DNA from: Chitinophagales bacterium
GTDB taxonomy: Bacteria > Bacteroidota > Bacteroidia > Chitinophagales > Chitinophagaceae
Direction of reading: 5' to 3'
Length of the DNA: 64,000 bases
Assembly (NCBI GenBank): GCA_017303855.1
Contig: JAFLBL010000008.1
Coordinates: 1 to 64,000 of the forward strand
The notes under the pieces are model-generated. The model did not search any database. It worked only from the letters and a program-made list of their open reading frames with translations, and was not told where the DNA came from. Position numbers and translations under genes: made by a program. Of this stretch, positions 8,048 to 17,283 are shown piece after piece. Position 1 is the stretch's first letter, and each line of letters begins with the position of its first letter.

Positions 8048-8117
8048 GAATGAATAATGATTTTGATATATATTGATTTGTAAGACGTCTTTCGCAGCCG
8101 GATTGCTGCGTATGGGG

Positions 8118-8498
8118 TTAAAATTCCCCGTCGTCCATCAGTTCCCGTTCTATTTCCTCCATTTGTACGATATCCCAGGCTTCGCTTTCGGTGGGGGTCA
8201 CGTTCATCATTTCCAGCAGGTTATTATTGTCCAGAAAATCCTCCACGGGTTTCTGCAATTCACATATCACAAAGGAGGCGCTGTTTTCGTAAAATTTCTG
8301 CTGGACCATGACCAGTTTCTCCGCTGCAAGACTGTCCAGTTCTGTCACGTTTTTCAGGATCAGGACAAGGCTTTTAACGTCATTTTGCAGGTAAGGAAGC
8401 AAACATTCAGCTATCTGGTCTGTCATACTAGCAGACAAAACAGGATCCAGCACAGTGATGGCATGAAATTTCTCTTTGGTATCGGTTTTGACATTCAT
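8118..8498 (-). CDS. STAS-domain protein
   Basis: This 126-aa acidic protein has a single STAS-like fold: a first strand FHAITVLDPV, then SLVLILKNVTELDSLAAEKLV (strand plus helix, split here by a Ser in ELDSLA), then SASFVICELQ. In anti-anti-sigma factors the Ser in this loop is the phosphorylation switch. S74 or so is at that position, but the usual D-S-S-G context is absent. The acidic C-terminal tail ends MDDGEF. No partner anti-sigma kinase lies nearby. The role is unknown beyond a likely protein-protein switch. Confidence 0.7.
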   Translation of the reverse strand: MNVKTDTKEKFHAITVLDPVLSASMTDQIAECLLPYLQNDVKSLVLILKNVTELDSLAAEKLVMVQQKFYENSASFVICELQKPVEDFLDNNNLLEMMNVTPTESEAWDIVQMEEIERELMDDGEF

Positions 8499-8651
8499 AG
8501 TTCTTAGTGTTTAAATCCCGGTAAATAACGGCTGCAAAGTAAAATTCAGGGTAGTCCCTGCAACTTAAATTATCAACAGTCCGTTTATAAGTACGGGATT
8601 ACGGGAACCAAATTTATTTGTTAATATTGTATCACAACCAATTATCTTAAA

Positions 8652-11183
8652 ATGGATAATAATTTTTCGACACAGGTTAAGGAAATTATCTCTTTCAGCC
8701 GGGAGGAAGCGCTGCGGCTGGGCAATGATTTTATCGGTACGGAGCACCTCCTGCTCGGACTGATCCGGGAAGGAGATAATACAGCGGTCCGGATTCTGAA
8801 GAGTTTTAATGTGGATTTGTATGAGCTCCGCAAGGAGATTGAAATGGCAGTGAAGGATAAAACCGGGAAAAATATTGCCAATATCAATAGCCTGCCGCTG
8901 ACCAAGCAGGCGGAGAAAGTAATACGGGTAACGGTACTGGAGGCCAAGGCGCTGAAAAGTGCTACGGTAGAGACAGAACACCTGATGCTTTCCATTCTCA
9001 AGAACAAGGAAAATATTGCTACTCAGATTTTAAATCAGTTTGACGTGGATTATGATCTTTTCAGGCAGGAGCTGGGCATCGTAAAATCAAACGATCCCCG
9101 TGCTGAATTCCAGGATGAGAACGAAGATGATTTTGATGAGGAGAAAAAGTATTCTCAACCCAAGGGAGGAAGCAAGCAGGCCGGCAACACCAAAAGCAAG
9201 ACACCGGTACTCGATAATTTCGGCCGGGATATTACCAAGATGGCAGAGCTCGGTGCCCTTGATCCGATTGTAGGACGTGAATCCGAGATCGAACGGGTAT
9301 CGCAGATACTCTCCCGTCGTAAAAAGAATAACCCGATCCTGATCGGTGAACCGGGGGTGGGTAAGACCGCGATCGTGGAAGGACTGGCACTTCGTATAGT
9401 ACAACGTAAGGTATCGCGTGTGTTGTTTGATAAACGGGTGATTTCCCTTGACCTCGCCGCCCTGGTGGCCGGTACCAAGTACCGTGGCCAGTTTGAAGAG
9501 CGGATGAAAGCGATCATGAATGAACTGGAGAAAAACCGTGATGTGATTCTCTTCATTGATGAGCTGCATACAATCGTGGGTGCCGGTGGCGCCAGCGGCT
9601 CACTGGATGCCAGCAATATTTTTAAACCTGCCCTGGCCCGTGGGGAACTTCAGTGCATCGGCGCGTCCACGCTGGATGAGTACCGCATGTACATTGAGAA
9701 AGACGGGGCGCTTGACCGCCGTTTCCAGAAAGTGGTGATTGATCCGCCCAGTGTGGACGATACCATTCAGATCCTGAATAATATCAAGTCCAAATACGAA
9801 GAGTACCACAACGTAAACTACGATCAGGAAGCGATTGATGCCTGTGTGAAGCTGAGTGACCGGTATGTAACAGATCGTTTGCTGCCCGACAAAGCCATTG
9901 ACGTAATGGACGAAGTAGGCGCGCGGGTACACCTGAAAAATATCAACGTACCGCAGACCATTGTGGACCTGGAGAAGAAGATTGAAGAAGTGAAGAATGA
10001 AAAGAATAAAGTGGTAAAGAGCCAGAAGTTTGAAGAAGCGGCTTCTCTCCGCGATACGGAGAAAAGGCTGCAGGAAGACCTGGAGAAAGCCAAGAACGAG
10101 TGGGAAGAAGAGAGTAAGCATAAACGTTATCCTATAGGGGAAGAAGATATTGCCGAAGTGGTGAGTATGATGACCGGCATCCCGGTAAAACGGATGGTAC
10201 AGGCCGAGACGGAAAAGCTGCGTAAAATGTCGGATGACATGAAAGGCATGGTTATCGGACAGGACGAAGCCATTCTGAAAGTAGTGAAAGCCATTCAGCG
10301 GAACAGGGTCGGTTTGAAAGATCCGAAGAAACCCATTGGTACGTTTATCTTCCTCGGACCCACCGGGGTAGGTAAGACCGAACTGGCCCGGGCGCTGTCC
10401 CGCCAGATGTTTGATTCAGAAGACTCCCTGATCCGGATTGATATGAGTGAATACATGGAGAAATTCACGGTAAGCCGGCTGATCGGTGCGCCTCCCGGCT
10501 ATGTGGGTTATGAAGAAGGAGGCCAGCTTACAGAACGGGTTCGTCGTAAGCCTTACAGTGTAATCCTGCTCGATGAGATTGAGAAAGCGCATCCGGATAT
10601 TTACAATATTCTGTTGCAGGTGCTGGATGACGGTCAGCTCACTGACGGACTCGGTCGTAAAGTGGATTTCAAGAATACACTGATTATTATGACATCGAAT
10701 ATTGGTGTACGTCAATTAAAAGATTTCGGTGCAGGAGTTGGTTTTGCCACTACTGCACGGATAGAGCATGAAGATGAAGCCAATAAAGCCGTAATCGAGA
10801 AGGCGCTGAAGAAAACATTCTCTCCCGAGTTTCTGAACCGGATTGATGATGTGGTGATCTTCAACAGCCTGACAAAGGAGAATATCTTCAACATCATTGA
10901 TATCCTGATGAAGGGTGTGTTGAAGCGCCTGGCTAATCTCGGATTCAGTCTGGAGCTCACCGAACAAGCCAAATCATTCCTGGGCGATAAAGGTTATGAC
11001 CAGCAGTTTGGTGCCCGTCCTCTTCACCGGGCCATTCAGAAATACCTGGAAGATCCGCTGGCGGAGGAAATCCTGAATATGAATGTGAAAGCGGGTGATG
11101 TACTGATCGCCGATGTGGATCCGGATAATACACGCTTATCATTTACCTTCAAATCAAAAGCGGAAGAGCCTTCCAAGGCCTAA
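8652..11183 (+). CDS. clpC: ATP-dependent Clp protease ATP-binding subunit ClpC
   Basis: This 843-aa Hsp100 unfoldase feeds substrates to ClpP (not in the window). Two Clp N-terminal repeats occupy residues 1-145. AAA-1 has Walker A GEPGVGKT and Walker [10 protein letters not shown]. The middle domain has a coiled coil and the UVR-like stretch [14 protein letters not shown], which is typical of ClpC rather than ClpA. AAA-2 has GPTGVGKTE and [11 protein letters not shown], followed by the Clp C-terminal domain. Family length is normal. A strong hairpin terminator follows the gene, so cmk downstream must be expressed by its own promoter or by read-through. Confidence 0.96.
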   Translation: MDNNFSTQVKEIISFSREEALRLGNDFIGTEHLLLGLIREGDNTAVRILKSFNVDLYELRKEIEMAVKDKTGKNIANINSLPLTKQAEKVIRVTVLEAKALKSATVETEHLMLSILKNKENIATQILNQFDVDYDLFRQELGIVKSNDPRAEFQDENEDDFDEEKKYSQPKGGSKQAGNTKSKTPVLDNFGRDITKMAELGALDPIVGRESEIERVSQILSRRKKNNPILIGEPGVGKTAIVEGLALRIVQRKVSRVLFDKRVISLDLAALVAGTKYRGQFEERMKAIMNELEKNRDVILFIDELHTIVGAGGASGSLDASNIFKPALARGELQCIGASTLDEYRMYIEKDGALDRRFQKVVIDPPSVDDTIQILNNIKSKYEEYHNVNYDQEAIDACVKLSDRYVTDRLLPDKAIDVMDEVGARVHLKNINVPQTIVDLEKKIEEVKNEKNKVVKSQKFEEAASLRDTEKRLQEDLEKAKNEWEEESKHKRYPIGEEDIAEVVSMMTGIPVKRMVQAETEKLRKMSDDMKGMVIGQDEAILKVVKAIQRNRVGLKDPKKPIGTFIFLGPTGVGKTELARALSRQMFDSEDSLIRIDMSEYMEKFTVSRLIGAPPGYVGYEEGGQLTERVRRKPYSVILLDEIEKAHPDIYNILLQVLDDGQLTDGLGRKVDFKNTLIIMTSNIGVRQLKDFGAGVGFATTARIEHEDEANKAVIEKALKKTFSPEFLNRIDDVVIFNSLTKENIFNIIDILMKGVLKRLANLGFSLELTEQAKSFLGDKGYDQQFGARPLHRAIQKYLEDPLAEEILNMNVKAGDVLIADVDPDNTRLSFTFKSKAEEPSKA

Positions 11184-11202
11184 GTTGAAATTATATTTTA
11201 CC

Positions 11203-11237
11203 AAAGGGGCTGTATCAAAACCAGATACAGCCCCTTT
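11203..11237 (+). terminator. Intrinsic terminator after clpC
   Basis: A 14-bp inverted repeat (AAAGGGGCTGTATC / GATACAGCCCCTTT) with a 7-nt loop is followed by T-rich sequence. It lies between the clpC stop and the cmk start. Confidence 0.85.
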
Positions 11238-11256
11238 TATTTATTTTTGCCCCGTT

Positions 11257-11952
11257 ATGGCGGCAAAAAAAATCGTGATCACAATTGATGGCTGGTCCAG
11301 CTGTGGAAAGAGTACATTGGCCAAACGACTGGCGAAGGAGTTGGGCTATGTATATGTGGACAGCGGGGCCATGTACCGGGCCATAACCCTGTATTTTATC
11401 CGCGCCGATGTGGACATCCATAAGAAGAAGGAAGTGGTGGCGGCGCTGAAGGATATCAATCTTGAGTTTATTTTCAATGAAGCGGCTCAGCGGAGTGAAA
11501 TGTATCTCAATGAGGAGAATGTGGAGTTTGTGATCCGTGATCTGCTGATTGCAGAAAAAGTGAGTGATGTGGCCGCTATAAAAGAAGTCCGTGAATTTGC
11601 CGTAGCCCAGCAGCAGAAAATGGGGGCCCGTAAAGGGATTGTAATGGATGGCCGGGATATCGGAACCGTGGTATTTCCGCATGCCGAACTGAAGATTTTT
11701 ATGACGGCGGATAATGCGGTACGGGTGGAAAGAAGGTTCAAAGAACTCTATGCAAAGAATCCCAATATCAGTATTGAAGAAGTAAAGAACAATCTCGAAA
11801 TGCGGGATTATATTGATTCACACCGCGAGATCAGTCCGCTGCGCAAAGCGGATGACGCTGTTGAACTGGATAATACCAATCTGACTGAAGACGGGCAGTT
11901 TAGAAAAGCGTTGGAGTGGGCCTTACAGGCCAAAAAGGCAAAAGCGCATTAG
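11257..11952 (+). CDS. cmk: Cytidylate kinase
   Basis: This 231-aa P-loop kinase phosphorylates CMP and dCMP. I chose ATG at 11257 because it gives MAAKKIVITIDGWSSCGKST, with the P-loop at residues 10-18 as in all Cmk. A longer frame from 11113 would run through clpC codons and the terminator. DSGAMYRA (about 35-42) and MDGRDIGTVVFP (about 129-140) are family signatures, and the CMP-specific insert is present. The frame ends in a Lys/Ala-rich tail. Confidence 0.94.
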   Translation: MAAKKIVITIDGWSSCGKSTLAKRLAKELGYVYVDSGAMYRAITLYFIRADVDIHKKKEVVAALKDINLEFIFNEAAQRSEMYLNEENVEFVIRDLLIAEKVSDVAAIKEVREFAVAQQQKMGARKGIVMDGRDIGTVVFPHAELKIFMTADNAVRVERRFKELYAKNPNISIEEVKNNLEMRDYIDSHREISPLRKADDAVELDNTNLTEDGQFRKALEWALQAKKAKAH

Positions 11953-12306
11953 CTGTTTTATTTTAGTTCGTTTACGTACCTGTACCTGCGTTTTTTCTGA
12001 AAAAACAACTAAGATTATACTCTTATTATTATAATAATATTCCACTTCTAACTATGCTGAAATATAAGTAATTAGAAAATGAGTTGCAACAAAGTTGTTT
12101 AATTAACCCCGGTTCTCTATGTTTACTACACCAACGAGAATCCCTATATCCCGGTTTACATCCGAATTACCACTCCATCCTCTGATTTCCCAGATTTTCT
12201 GAATCCTTCCTGTATAAAGGCCCGACGATCAGTACTCTGATTACAATAGCCGTATGTATAAAACATGCGGGTAGTACTAATTAGTAACCAACAAAAAAAC
12301 CCGGGC
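11953..12306. other. Gene-free AT-rich interval
   Basis: No ORF with coding character is seen between cmk and the T9SS protein. A weak inverted repeat (GTTTTTTC / GAAAAAAC) around 11990-12006 could end cmk transcription. The rest is AT-rich leader. Confidence 0.5.
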
Positions 12307-13779
12307 ATGAAAAAATTAATTTTTACACTTCTGATCGCTTCAGTCATTGGTATGACTGAACAACTCAAAGCGCAATGCGAAATTAAAGACGCGGTGATCG
12401 GTATTGTCAGCACGAGCCAGGCAGGCGTTGATTGCCAGACAACCTTCAATCTGAGTTTCAAATTAAAAAACAACGGTGGTAACAAAACGGTGGTGATCCA
12501 GGCCTGGAAAGAAGCGGATTATCCGAATTACTGGGGAGCCAACTGCTCCAATAACCAGTCGCCCCGTGCAGCCGATTTACGGCTCAATGGCACCGGCCCG
12601 CTTCCGTTCCTGAATATTGCATTTGATATCGCCACGCAGACTGTTATAGCTTCAGCCAATTATCCGGGCGGGGGAGTAACGCTGGGTTCCGGCTATACAG
12701 TTGCAGTAGGCACAATAGATGCCCTTGGTTTTTACCCGATCACCCTCAGTAACCTGTCCGTTACTGTTCCCAATCAGCAATGCGGAAATGGGGTTACCAT
12801 TCGGGCCGATGTATGGTCTTCCCAGGGTTCTGTGAATTCCGGCTGGACGCCCCATTGCGTAATCTGTAATAATACCTATGCGTTTAACTATCCGGCAGTA
12901 ACGGCTTCACTGAATTGCCTGAATCCGCGCGGTTATTTTGTACGGATTCAGAATATCAATACCGTACAGACAATTACGTCGAGCTGGAAAGCGTACCGTG
13001 ATGATAATAACAACGGTATTCTGGATCCGACCGACCCGCTGGTCGATGATCAGAGTGGTACTTCACATACTATTACTGCGGGTACATCCTATCAGACTAC
13101 CGGTTTTATTCCTTATACCGGTAATACAACGCCTCCCGCCATTAATCAGAACCTGATTATCGAAGTAACTACAGACGGGCTGGCCAATAAACAGTACGCA
13201 ATTGCAGCCAATGCCTGTGCGCCGCTGCCGGTTAATTTTAAATCGTTCAATGCGGATCGCATCCGGGAATGGGTAAATCTCCGCTGGGAAACAATGACCG
13301 AGCAAAACTCATCTTCCTTTGTTATTGAGCGGACCACCGGGCTTACCGGCTGGCAAACGGTTGCTGTAATACCTTCCCAGGCTACAGGCGGTAACAGCAA
13401 TGACCTGCTTACTTATCATTTTGCCGACCTGAATAATTATAAGGGAATTTCACAGTACCGTATCCGCCAGGTGGACCTGGATAATCAGTCTAGGTACAGT
13501 GTGGTAAAAGCCGTTAGAGGTGAATCACAGCCGGTGAAACTGACAGTTTTCCCCAATCCGAGTGAAAATGGGAAAGTGACGGTTGTATTTGATAACAGTA
13601 ATACCGTACGGGAGCTCACGCTGCTGGACATGAGCGGACGAATCATCCGCAGAATGACAGCGGTTACCAATAATTCAGTACAGTTTGACAACCTGTCAAC
13701 CGGTATCTACAGTCTGCGGGTAGTGGCTGTGGAAACGGGTGAGCAGACGATCAGTAAAGTGGTTGTCAACAGGAAGTAA
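12307..13779 (+). CDS. Secreted protein with T9SS type A sorting domain
   Basis: This 490-aa protein has a signal peptide (MKKLIFTLLIASVIGM, cleavage near LKAQ). I chose ATG 12307 because it places this peptide at the N-terminus. The Cys-containing beta-rich N-terminal region (CEIKDAVIGI) resembles no enzyme I know. After about residue 318 a fibronectin-like stretch (LPVNFKSFNADR, VNLRWETMTEQNSSSF, YRIRQVDLDN) leads into the C-terminal 75 residues. These carry LTVFPNPSENGKV, LLDMSGRII and GIYSLRVV, the type A sorting signal recognised by the T9SS for surface export. The function of the displayed part is unknown. A terminator follows. Confidence 0.85.
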   Translation: MKKLIFTLLIASVIGMTEQLKAQCEIKDAVIGIVSTSQAGVDCQTTFNLSFKLKNNGGNKTVVIQAWKEADYPNYWGANCSNNQSPRAADLRLNGTGPLPFLNIAFDIATQTVIASANYPGGGVTLGSGYTVAVGTIDALGFYPITLSNLSVTVPNQQCGNGVTIRADVWSSQGSVNSGWTPHCVICNNTYAFNYPAVTASLNCLNPRGYFVRIQNINTVQTITSSWKAYRDDNNNGILDPTDPLVDDQSGTSHTITAGTSYQTTGFIPYTGNTTPPAINQNLIIEVTTDGLANKQYAIAANACAPLPVNFKSFNADRIREWVNLRWETMTEQNSSSFVIERTTGLTGWQTVAVIPSQATGGNSNDLLTYHFADLNNYKGISQYRIRQVDLDNQSRYSVVKAVRGESQPVKLTVFPNPSENGKVTVVFDNSNTVRELTLLDMSGRIIRRMTAVTNNSVQFDNLSTGIYSLRVVAVETGEQTISKVVVNRK

Positions 13780-13805
13780 TGCTCAGGGTTTTTAATTAAA
13801 TCCAC

Positions 13806-13836
13806 GGGGATGGTATTCTTACCGTCCCCTTTTTTT
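13806..13836 (+). terminator. Intrinsic terminator after the T9SS protein
   Basis: The hairpin GGGGATGGTA-TTCT-TACCGTCCCC (one mismatch pair) is followed by seven T residues. Confidence 0.85.
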
Positions 13837-13876
13837 ATGGCAGTCATAGGCCGGATTTTAGCCAATCCCTACATTT

Positions 13877-14902
13877 GTGAAAAGCCATTATTTGAAAAGC
13901 GCTACTTATAAACTGCTTCAGCCCTTTATAATCCTGCACATCATTGTGGTGACGGGCATCCTTGGCTATATCCTCATTGATGGGGCTTCTTTTTTTGACG
14001 CGGTCTATATGACTACTATTACCATTACCACGGTTGGTTATGGAGAAACATTTCCTTTGTCGCAGGCAGGGCGCACCTTTACCATGTTTCTGCTGATAGC
14101 GAGCTGGCTTACATACGCGTTTGTGATTACCCGGATCACCCAGTTTGTGGTAACCGGTGAATTGAATCAATATTTTAAAAACCGGAAACTTATGAAAGAC
14201 ATTTCCCGTTTGAAGGATCATGTTATTGTTTGCGGATACGGCAGGAACGGTAACCAGGCCGCCAATATACTCAAGGCTCATAAAGTGCCTTTTATCGTGG
14301 TGGAGCGGGATGAGCACCTGGTGCAACGGGTGGATGCAGAAGACAATGGTATAATCAGATTGGCAGGCGATGCCACTGATGATGATGTGTTAAAAGCAGC
14401 CGGCGTGGAACATGCCCGTGCCCTGATCACAACCTTGCCTGTTGATGCACAGAATGTATTTATCGTATTGTCTGCCCGTTCTCTCAATCCGCAACTGAAA
14501 ATTATCAGTCGCGCCTCCGAATCCACTTCCGTGGCCAAACTAAAAAAAGCGGGTGCCGATAATGTAATCATGCCCGATTTTATCGGGGGTACGCATATGG
14601 CCACCCTGATATCCAAGCCGGATGTGGTGGAGTTTATCGACTTTTTATCCGGGGAACAGGGACAGTCCATCCATATGGAATCGGTGAGTTTTGATGACCT
14701 GCCCCAGGGATTACGGGAGAAATCACTGCATGATGTGATGGGGTGGAAAAGAACCGGTGTGAACTGTATCGGGATCAAAGACAAGGAAGGGAATTTTCTG
14801 ATCAATCCGCCCGAAGATACTTATATAACACCCGGTATGCGGGTAATTGTGCTGGGCACTATTGAACAGATCCGGCTGATGAAAGGAAATCTGCATACCT
14901 GA
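13877..14902 (+). CDS. Potassium channel with RCK (TrkA-N) domain
   Basis: This 341-aa inner-membrane protein starts at GTG 13877; no ATG fits the N-terminus. It has two membrane helices (about 16-38 and 71-95) flanking a pore loop with the K+ selectivity filter TTVGYGE (about 53-59). A cytosolic RCK_N domain follows with the nucleotide-binding glycines VIVCGYGRNGNQAA (about 115-128). A C-terminal TrkA-C-like domain ends around VIVLGTIEQI. This is the MthK/Kch-type plan of one pore plus one gating module. Which ligand gates it cannot be told. Confidence 0.9.
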   Translation: MKSHYLKSATYKLLQPFIILHIIVVTGILGYILIDGASFFDAVYMTTITITTVGYGETFPLSQAGRTFTMFLLIASWLTYAFVITRITQFVVTGELNQYFKNRKLMKDISRLKDHVIVCGYGRNGNQAANILKAHKVPFIVVERDEHLVQRVDAEDNGIIRLAGDATDDDVLKAAGVEHARALITTLPVDAQNVFIVLSARSLNPQLKIISRASESTSVAKLKKAGADNVIMPDFIGGTHMATLISKPDVVEFIDFLSGEQGQSIHMESVSFDDLPQGLREKSLHDVMGWKRTGVNCIGIKDKEGNFLINPPEDTYITPGMRVIVLGTIEQIRLMKGNLHT

Positions 14903-14914
14903 TGCGGCTAACAA

Positions 14915-14955
14915 AAAACCGCCCCTGCTGATCTATACAACAGGAGCGGTATTAT
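14915..14955. terminator. Bidirectional hairpin between K+ channel and FKBP genes
   Basis: An imperfect inverted repeat (ACCGCCCCTG / CAGGAGCGGT) lies between convergent genes. A-rich sequence precedes it and T-rich sequence follows it, so it may end transcription on both strands. Confidence 0.65.
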
Positions 14956-14968
14956 TTTCCGTTTTCGT

Positions 14969-15685
14969 TTATTTTTGTTTCTTCGTCACACCCAGCAATT
15001 CCACTTCAAACAGCAGGCAGGATCCACCGGGGATTGCCATGTAGTCAAAAGCACCATAGCCAAGTGTATACGGGATATAAAACTTGTATTTGGAACCAAC
15101 GGTCATCAGTTGGAGTCCTTCGGTCCAGCCCGGTATAACCCCTCTCAGCGAAAATGTAATCGGCTGGCCGTTGTCATATGAATTGTCAAAACCTTTGCCA
15201 TCAATAAATGTACCGCGGTAATGACAGGTTACACTGTCTTCCGCTGAAGGGCGCTCACCGGTTCCTTCTGTAACCACTTCATATTGTAAACCACTGGCAG
15301 TGGTTTTTACTTCGGGTCTTTTTTTGTTTTTGGCCAGGAATGCTTCCCCGGCCTCAATTGCTCCTTTGGATTTTTCCTGTTGCAGCCGGGTCATGTAATT
15401 ATTCATGACGGTATTGGCGGTATTGTCGTCTATCAGGGGTTTTTTATTGCCCATGATATCGTTTATGGCTCTGGATACCAGGGTAGTGTTCAGTTTTGAT
15501 ACACCCTGTTGCTTGTAAAAATTCGCCACACTGATGCCCACGGCATAGCTCGCCGAGTCATTCATCGTTTTTAAAACCGGTAGTGCCGGTTTGGGTGCCG
15601 GTTTGGTACCGGGTTTAACCCCGCCGGGCTGGGCCATTACGGATCCTGAAACAAGCAGCAGGGCTGCAAACATTCTTCTTTTCAT
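14969..15685 (-). CDS. FKBP-type peptidyl-prolyl cis-trans isomerase (FklB/Mip-like)
   Basis: This 238-aa secreted foldase starts at ATG 15685 (MKRRMFAALLLVSGSVMA, a signal peptide); an ATG seven codons upstream is less likely. A Pro/Lys-rich linker precedes the FKBP_N dimerisation region (MNDSASYAVGISVANFYKQQ, broken here between residues 45 and 64). The C-terminal FKBP domain has TASGLQYEVVTEGTG, FDNSYDNGQP, VIPGWTEGLQLM and YGAFDYMAIPG. It accelerates proline isomerisation in periplasmic proteins. A good TAnnTTTG box lies 19 nt upstream of the start. Confidence 0.92.
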   Translation of the reverse strand: MKRRMFAALLLVSGSVMAQPGGVKPGTKPAPKPALPVLKTMNDSASYAVGISVANFYKQQGVSKLNTTLVSRAINDIMGNKKPLIDDNTANTVMNNYMTRLQQEKSKGAIEAGEAFLAKNKKRPEVKTTASGLQYEVVTEGTGERPSAEDSVTCHYRGTFIDGKGFDNSYDNGQPITFSLRGVIPGWTEGLQLMTVGSKYKFYIPYTLGYGAFDYMAIPGGSCLLFEVELLGVTKKQK

Positions 15686-15703
15686 GTAAATTGAATTAGG
15701 GGT

Positions 15704-15711
15704 CAAAAATA
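15704..15711 (-). promoter_or_regulatory. -7 box (TATTTTTG) upstream of the FKBP gene
   Basis: On the minus strand TATTTTTG matches TAnnTTTG, 19 nt ahead of ATG 15685. The -33 element is not clear. Confidence 0.5.
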
Positions 15712-15751
15712 CAGGTTGGCCGGTTAAAACCAGTACCCTCAGCCATATTAT

Positions 15752-17134
15752 TTACAAAGCAGGCGGGGCAGGGAACCAGGTGATTTTCTCCGGGTACCGG
15801 GCCGCATAGCCCAATACCAGGTTCCGGATAAAGCTGTTTTCCCGGTATTGTGTGAGGTAGTCTTTCAGCGTCTCAATATCCCGGATTTGTGTGCCGTCTT
15901 CCAGGTAGCCCATCCCGTAGAATTTACCTTCAATCACCAGTATACAGGACTGGTCCGTACCATTGAGCCCCTTGTCTATGATGGCAAATGAAGGGGCTTC
16001 CCGGAGGGATGCAATGGCTTTTTCCAGCCGGCTGTTATAGGCTTCCTGGGTTTCCTTTCCCGTACAGGCTCCCCGGCAATGTCCATCGGCTATCCCGTCA
16101 CAGGGTCCGGGGTCTTTTTGCAGAAAACAGAGTTTCGGGCAAAGTTCAAATTCCCTGATCAGTTTACGCAACAGGGCATGTCCATCCACGATATAATGAA
16201 ATGTACTGACGGGGTTTAGTCCTTTCCGGTTTTTATCTATCGCCAGCCGTTTATATCCATTCTGGTCTTCATAACAGTATATGCCGTATACATCTTCCCA
16301 GCGCTTCTGTGAAGAATTAAAGACGGGCCAGCGTTTCTTTATCTCCGTTGATTCAAGAATACAGGCCATCAGTTCAGTACCGCAGCACTGGTAACTGATG
16401 CTGTGTACATGCTGCATGAAATGTTGTTTCTGCCGTCCCTGCGAATTGTTGCTGAAATGGCTGTTGACCCGGTACCGGATATTATTAGCCTTTCCCACAT
16501 AGACGACTTTTCCTTTTTCATTATGAAAATAATAGACGCCGGGGGTATAGGGTAACTGGTCAAAATGAGCTTTTGGTACATTCGGCGGCAGTATGGCTTC
16601 TTTTGAATTGCGTAGCAGGCTTTTGCTGATATGCTGTTCCCGGTCATTCTTTATCAGTTGCTGAAATAGCTGAACGGTAGCTTCGCAATCGCCGCCTGCC
16701 CGGTGCCGCTCCGTAATGGTAATGCCGAGTGAATGACAAAGTCTACCCAGGCTGTAGGAAGGAAGTCCCGGAAATATTTTCCGGCTCAGCCTGACCGTAC
16801 AGAGTTTTTTGCTGTTCAGTTCATAGCCGGATTGTTTCAGATGTGATTTTAAAAACGAATAATCAAAGCTTACGTTGTGGGCTATAAAGATCGTATCCTT
16901 CAGCAGGCTGTATACTTTTTCGGCTACTTCCTCAAAGCGGGGTGCATCGGCCACCATCTGATCCGTAATGCCGGTCATGGACTGAATATAATAGGGAATG
17001 GATTGTCCGGGGTTAACCAGGGTTTCATATTGCTCAATGACCGTATTGCCATCAAAGACATGAATAGCGATCTCCGTTATTCCGTTGGCAGCTGCGTAGG
17101 AGCCCGTGGTTTCTATGTCGACGATGGAGTAGAT
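15752..17134 (-). CDS. Exonuclease (DnaQ-type) fused to GIY-YIG nuclease domain; no canonical start codon
   Basis: The frame encodes about 460 aa: an N-terminal DEDD exonuclease with IVDIETTG at the start and FIAHNVSFDYSFLK, then a GIY-YIG module (GVYYFHNEKGKVVYVGKA). The C-terminus has clustered Cys/His (CPKLCFLQKDPGPCDGIADG). This architecture is common in Bacteroidota and resembles the E. coli Cho/UvrC nuclease module joined to a proofreading-type domain, so a DNA-repair role is likely. The first in-frame ATG (16978) would delete the exonuclease catalytic DIETTG. Upstream of YSIVDIETTG the codon at 17134-17132 is ATC where an ATG is expected. No ATG, GTG or TTG occurs before the in-frame stop about 100 nt further up. 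The upstream DNA is a 16-bp tandem array. Either a non-standard start is used or the gene is damaged at its start. Confidence 0.75.
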   Translation of the reverse strand: MYSIVDIETTGSYAAANGITEIAIHVFDGNTVIEQYETLVNPGQSIPYYIQSMTGITDQMVADAPRFEEVAEKVYSLLKDTIFIAHNVSFDYSFLKSHLKQSGYELNSKKLCTVRLSRKIFPGLPSYSLGRLCHSLGITITERHRAGGDCEATVQLFQQLIKNDREQHISKSLLRNSKEAILPPNVPKAHFDQLPYTPGVYYFHNEKGKVVYVGKANNIRYRVNSHFSNNSQGRQKQHFMQHVHSISYQCCGTELMACILESTEIKKRWPVFNSSQKRWEDVYGIYCYEDQNGYKRLAIDKNRKGLNPVSTFHYIVDGHALLRKLIREFELCPKLCFLQKDPGPCDGIADGHCRGACTGKETQEAYNSRLEKAIASLREAPSFAIIDKGLNGTDQSCILVIEGKFYGMGYLEDGTQIRDIETLKDYLTQYRENSFIRNLVLGYAARYPEKITWFPAPPAL

Positions 17135-17140
17135 AGGAAG

Positions 17141-17228
17141 ATAGGTTGATAGGTTGAAAAGTTGATAGGTTAAAAAGTTGATAGGTTGAAAAGTTGATAG
17201 GTTGAAAAGTTGATAGGTTGAAAGGGTT
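17141..17228 (+). repeat. 16-bp tandem array between divergent genes (five units plus a half unit)
   Basis: An 8-bp ATAGGTTG (17141-17148) is followed by five 16-bp units of ATAGGTTGAAAAGTTG, the last diverging at its end. It fills most of the intergenic gap between the exonuclease (minus) and the methyltransferase (plus). It comes within seven bases of the expected exonuclease start. Confidence 0.9.
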
Positions 17229-17283
17229 AGTTATCGGCTTTTAAATTGGATATTTGCGACAGTAAATTTCGTAAATAAAAAGC

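Noticed and set aside
11113..11256. Longer N-terminus for cytidylate kinase
   Set aside because: It would translate the end of clpC in another frame and the clpC terminator; ATG 11257 sits right before the P-loop.
17141..17228. CRISPR array or iteron-type origin
   Set aside because: There are no spacers, and no replication initiator gene or DnaA-box cluster nearby. A tandem slippage repeat explains it better.
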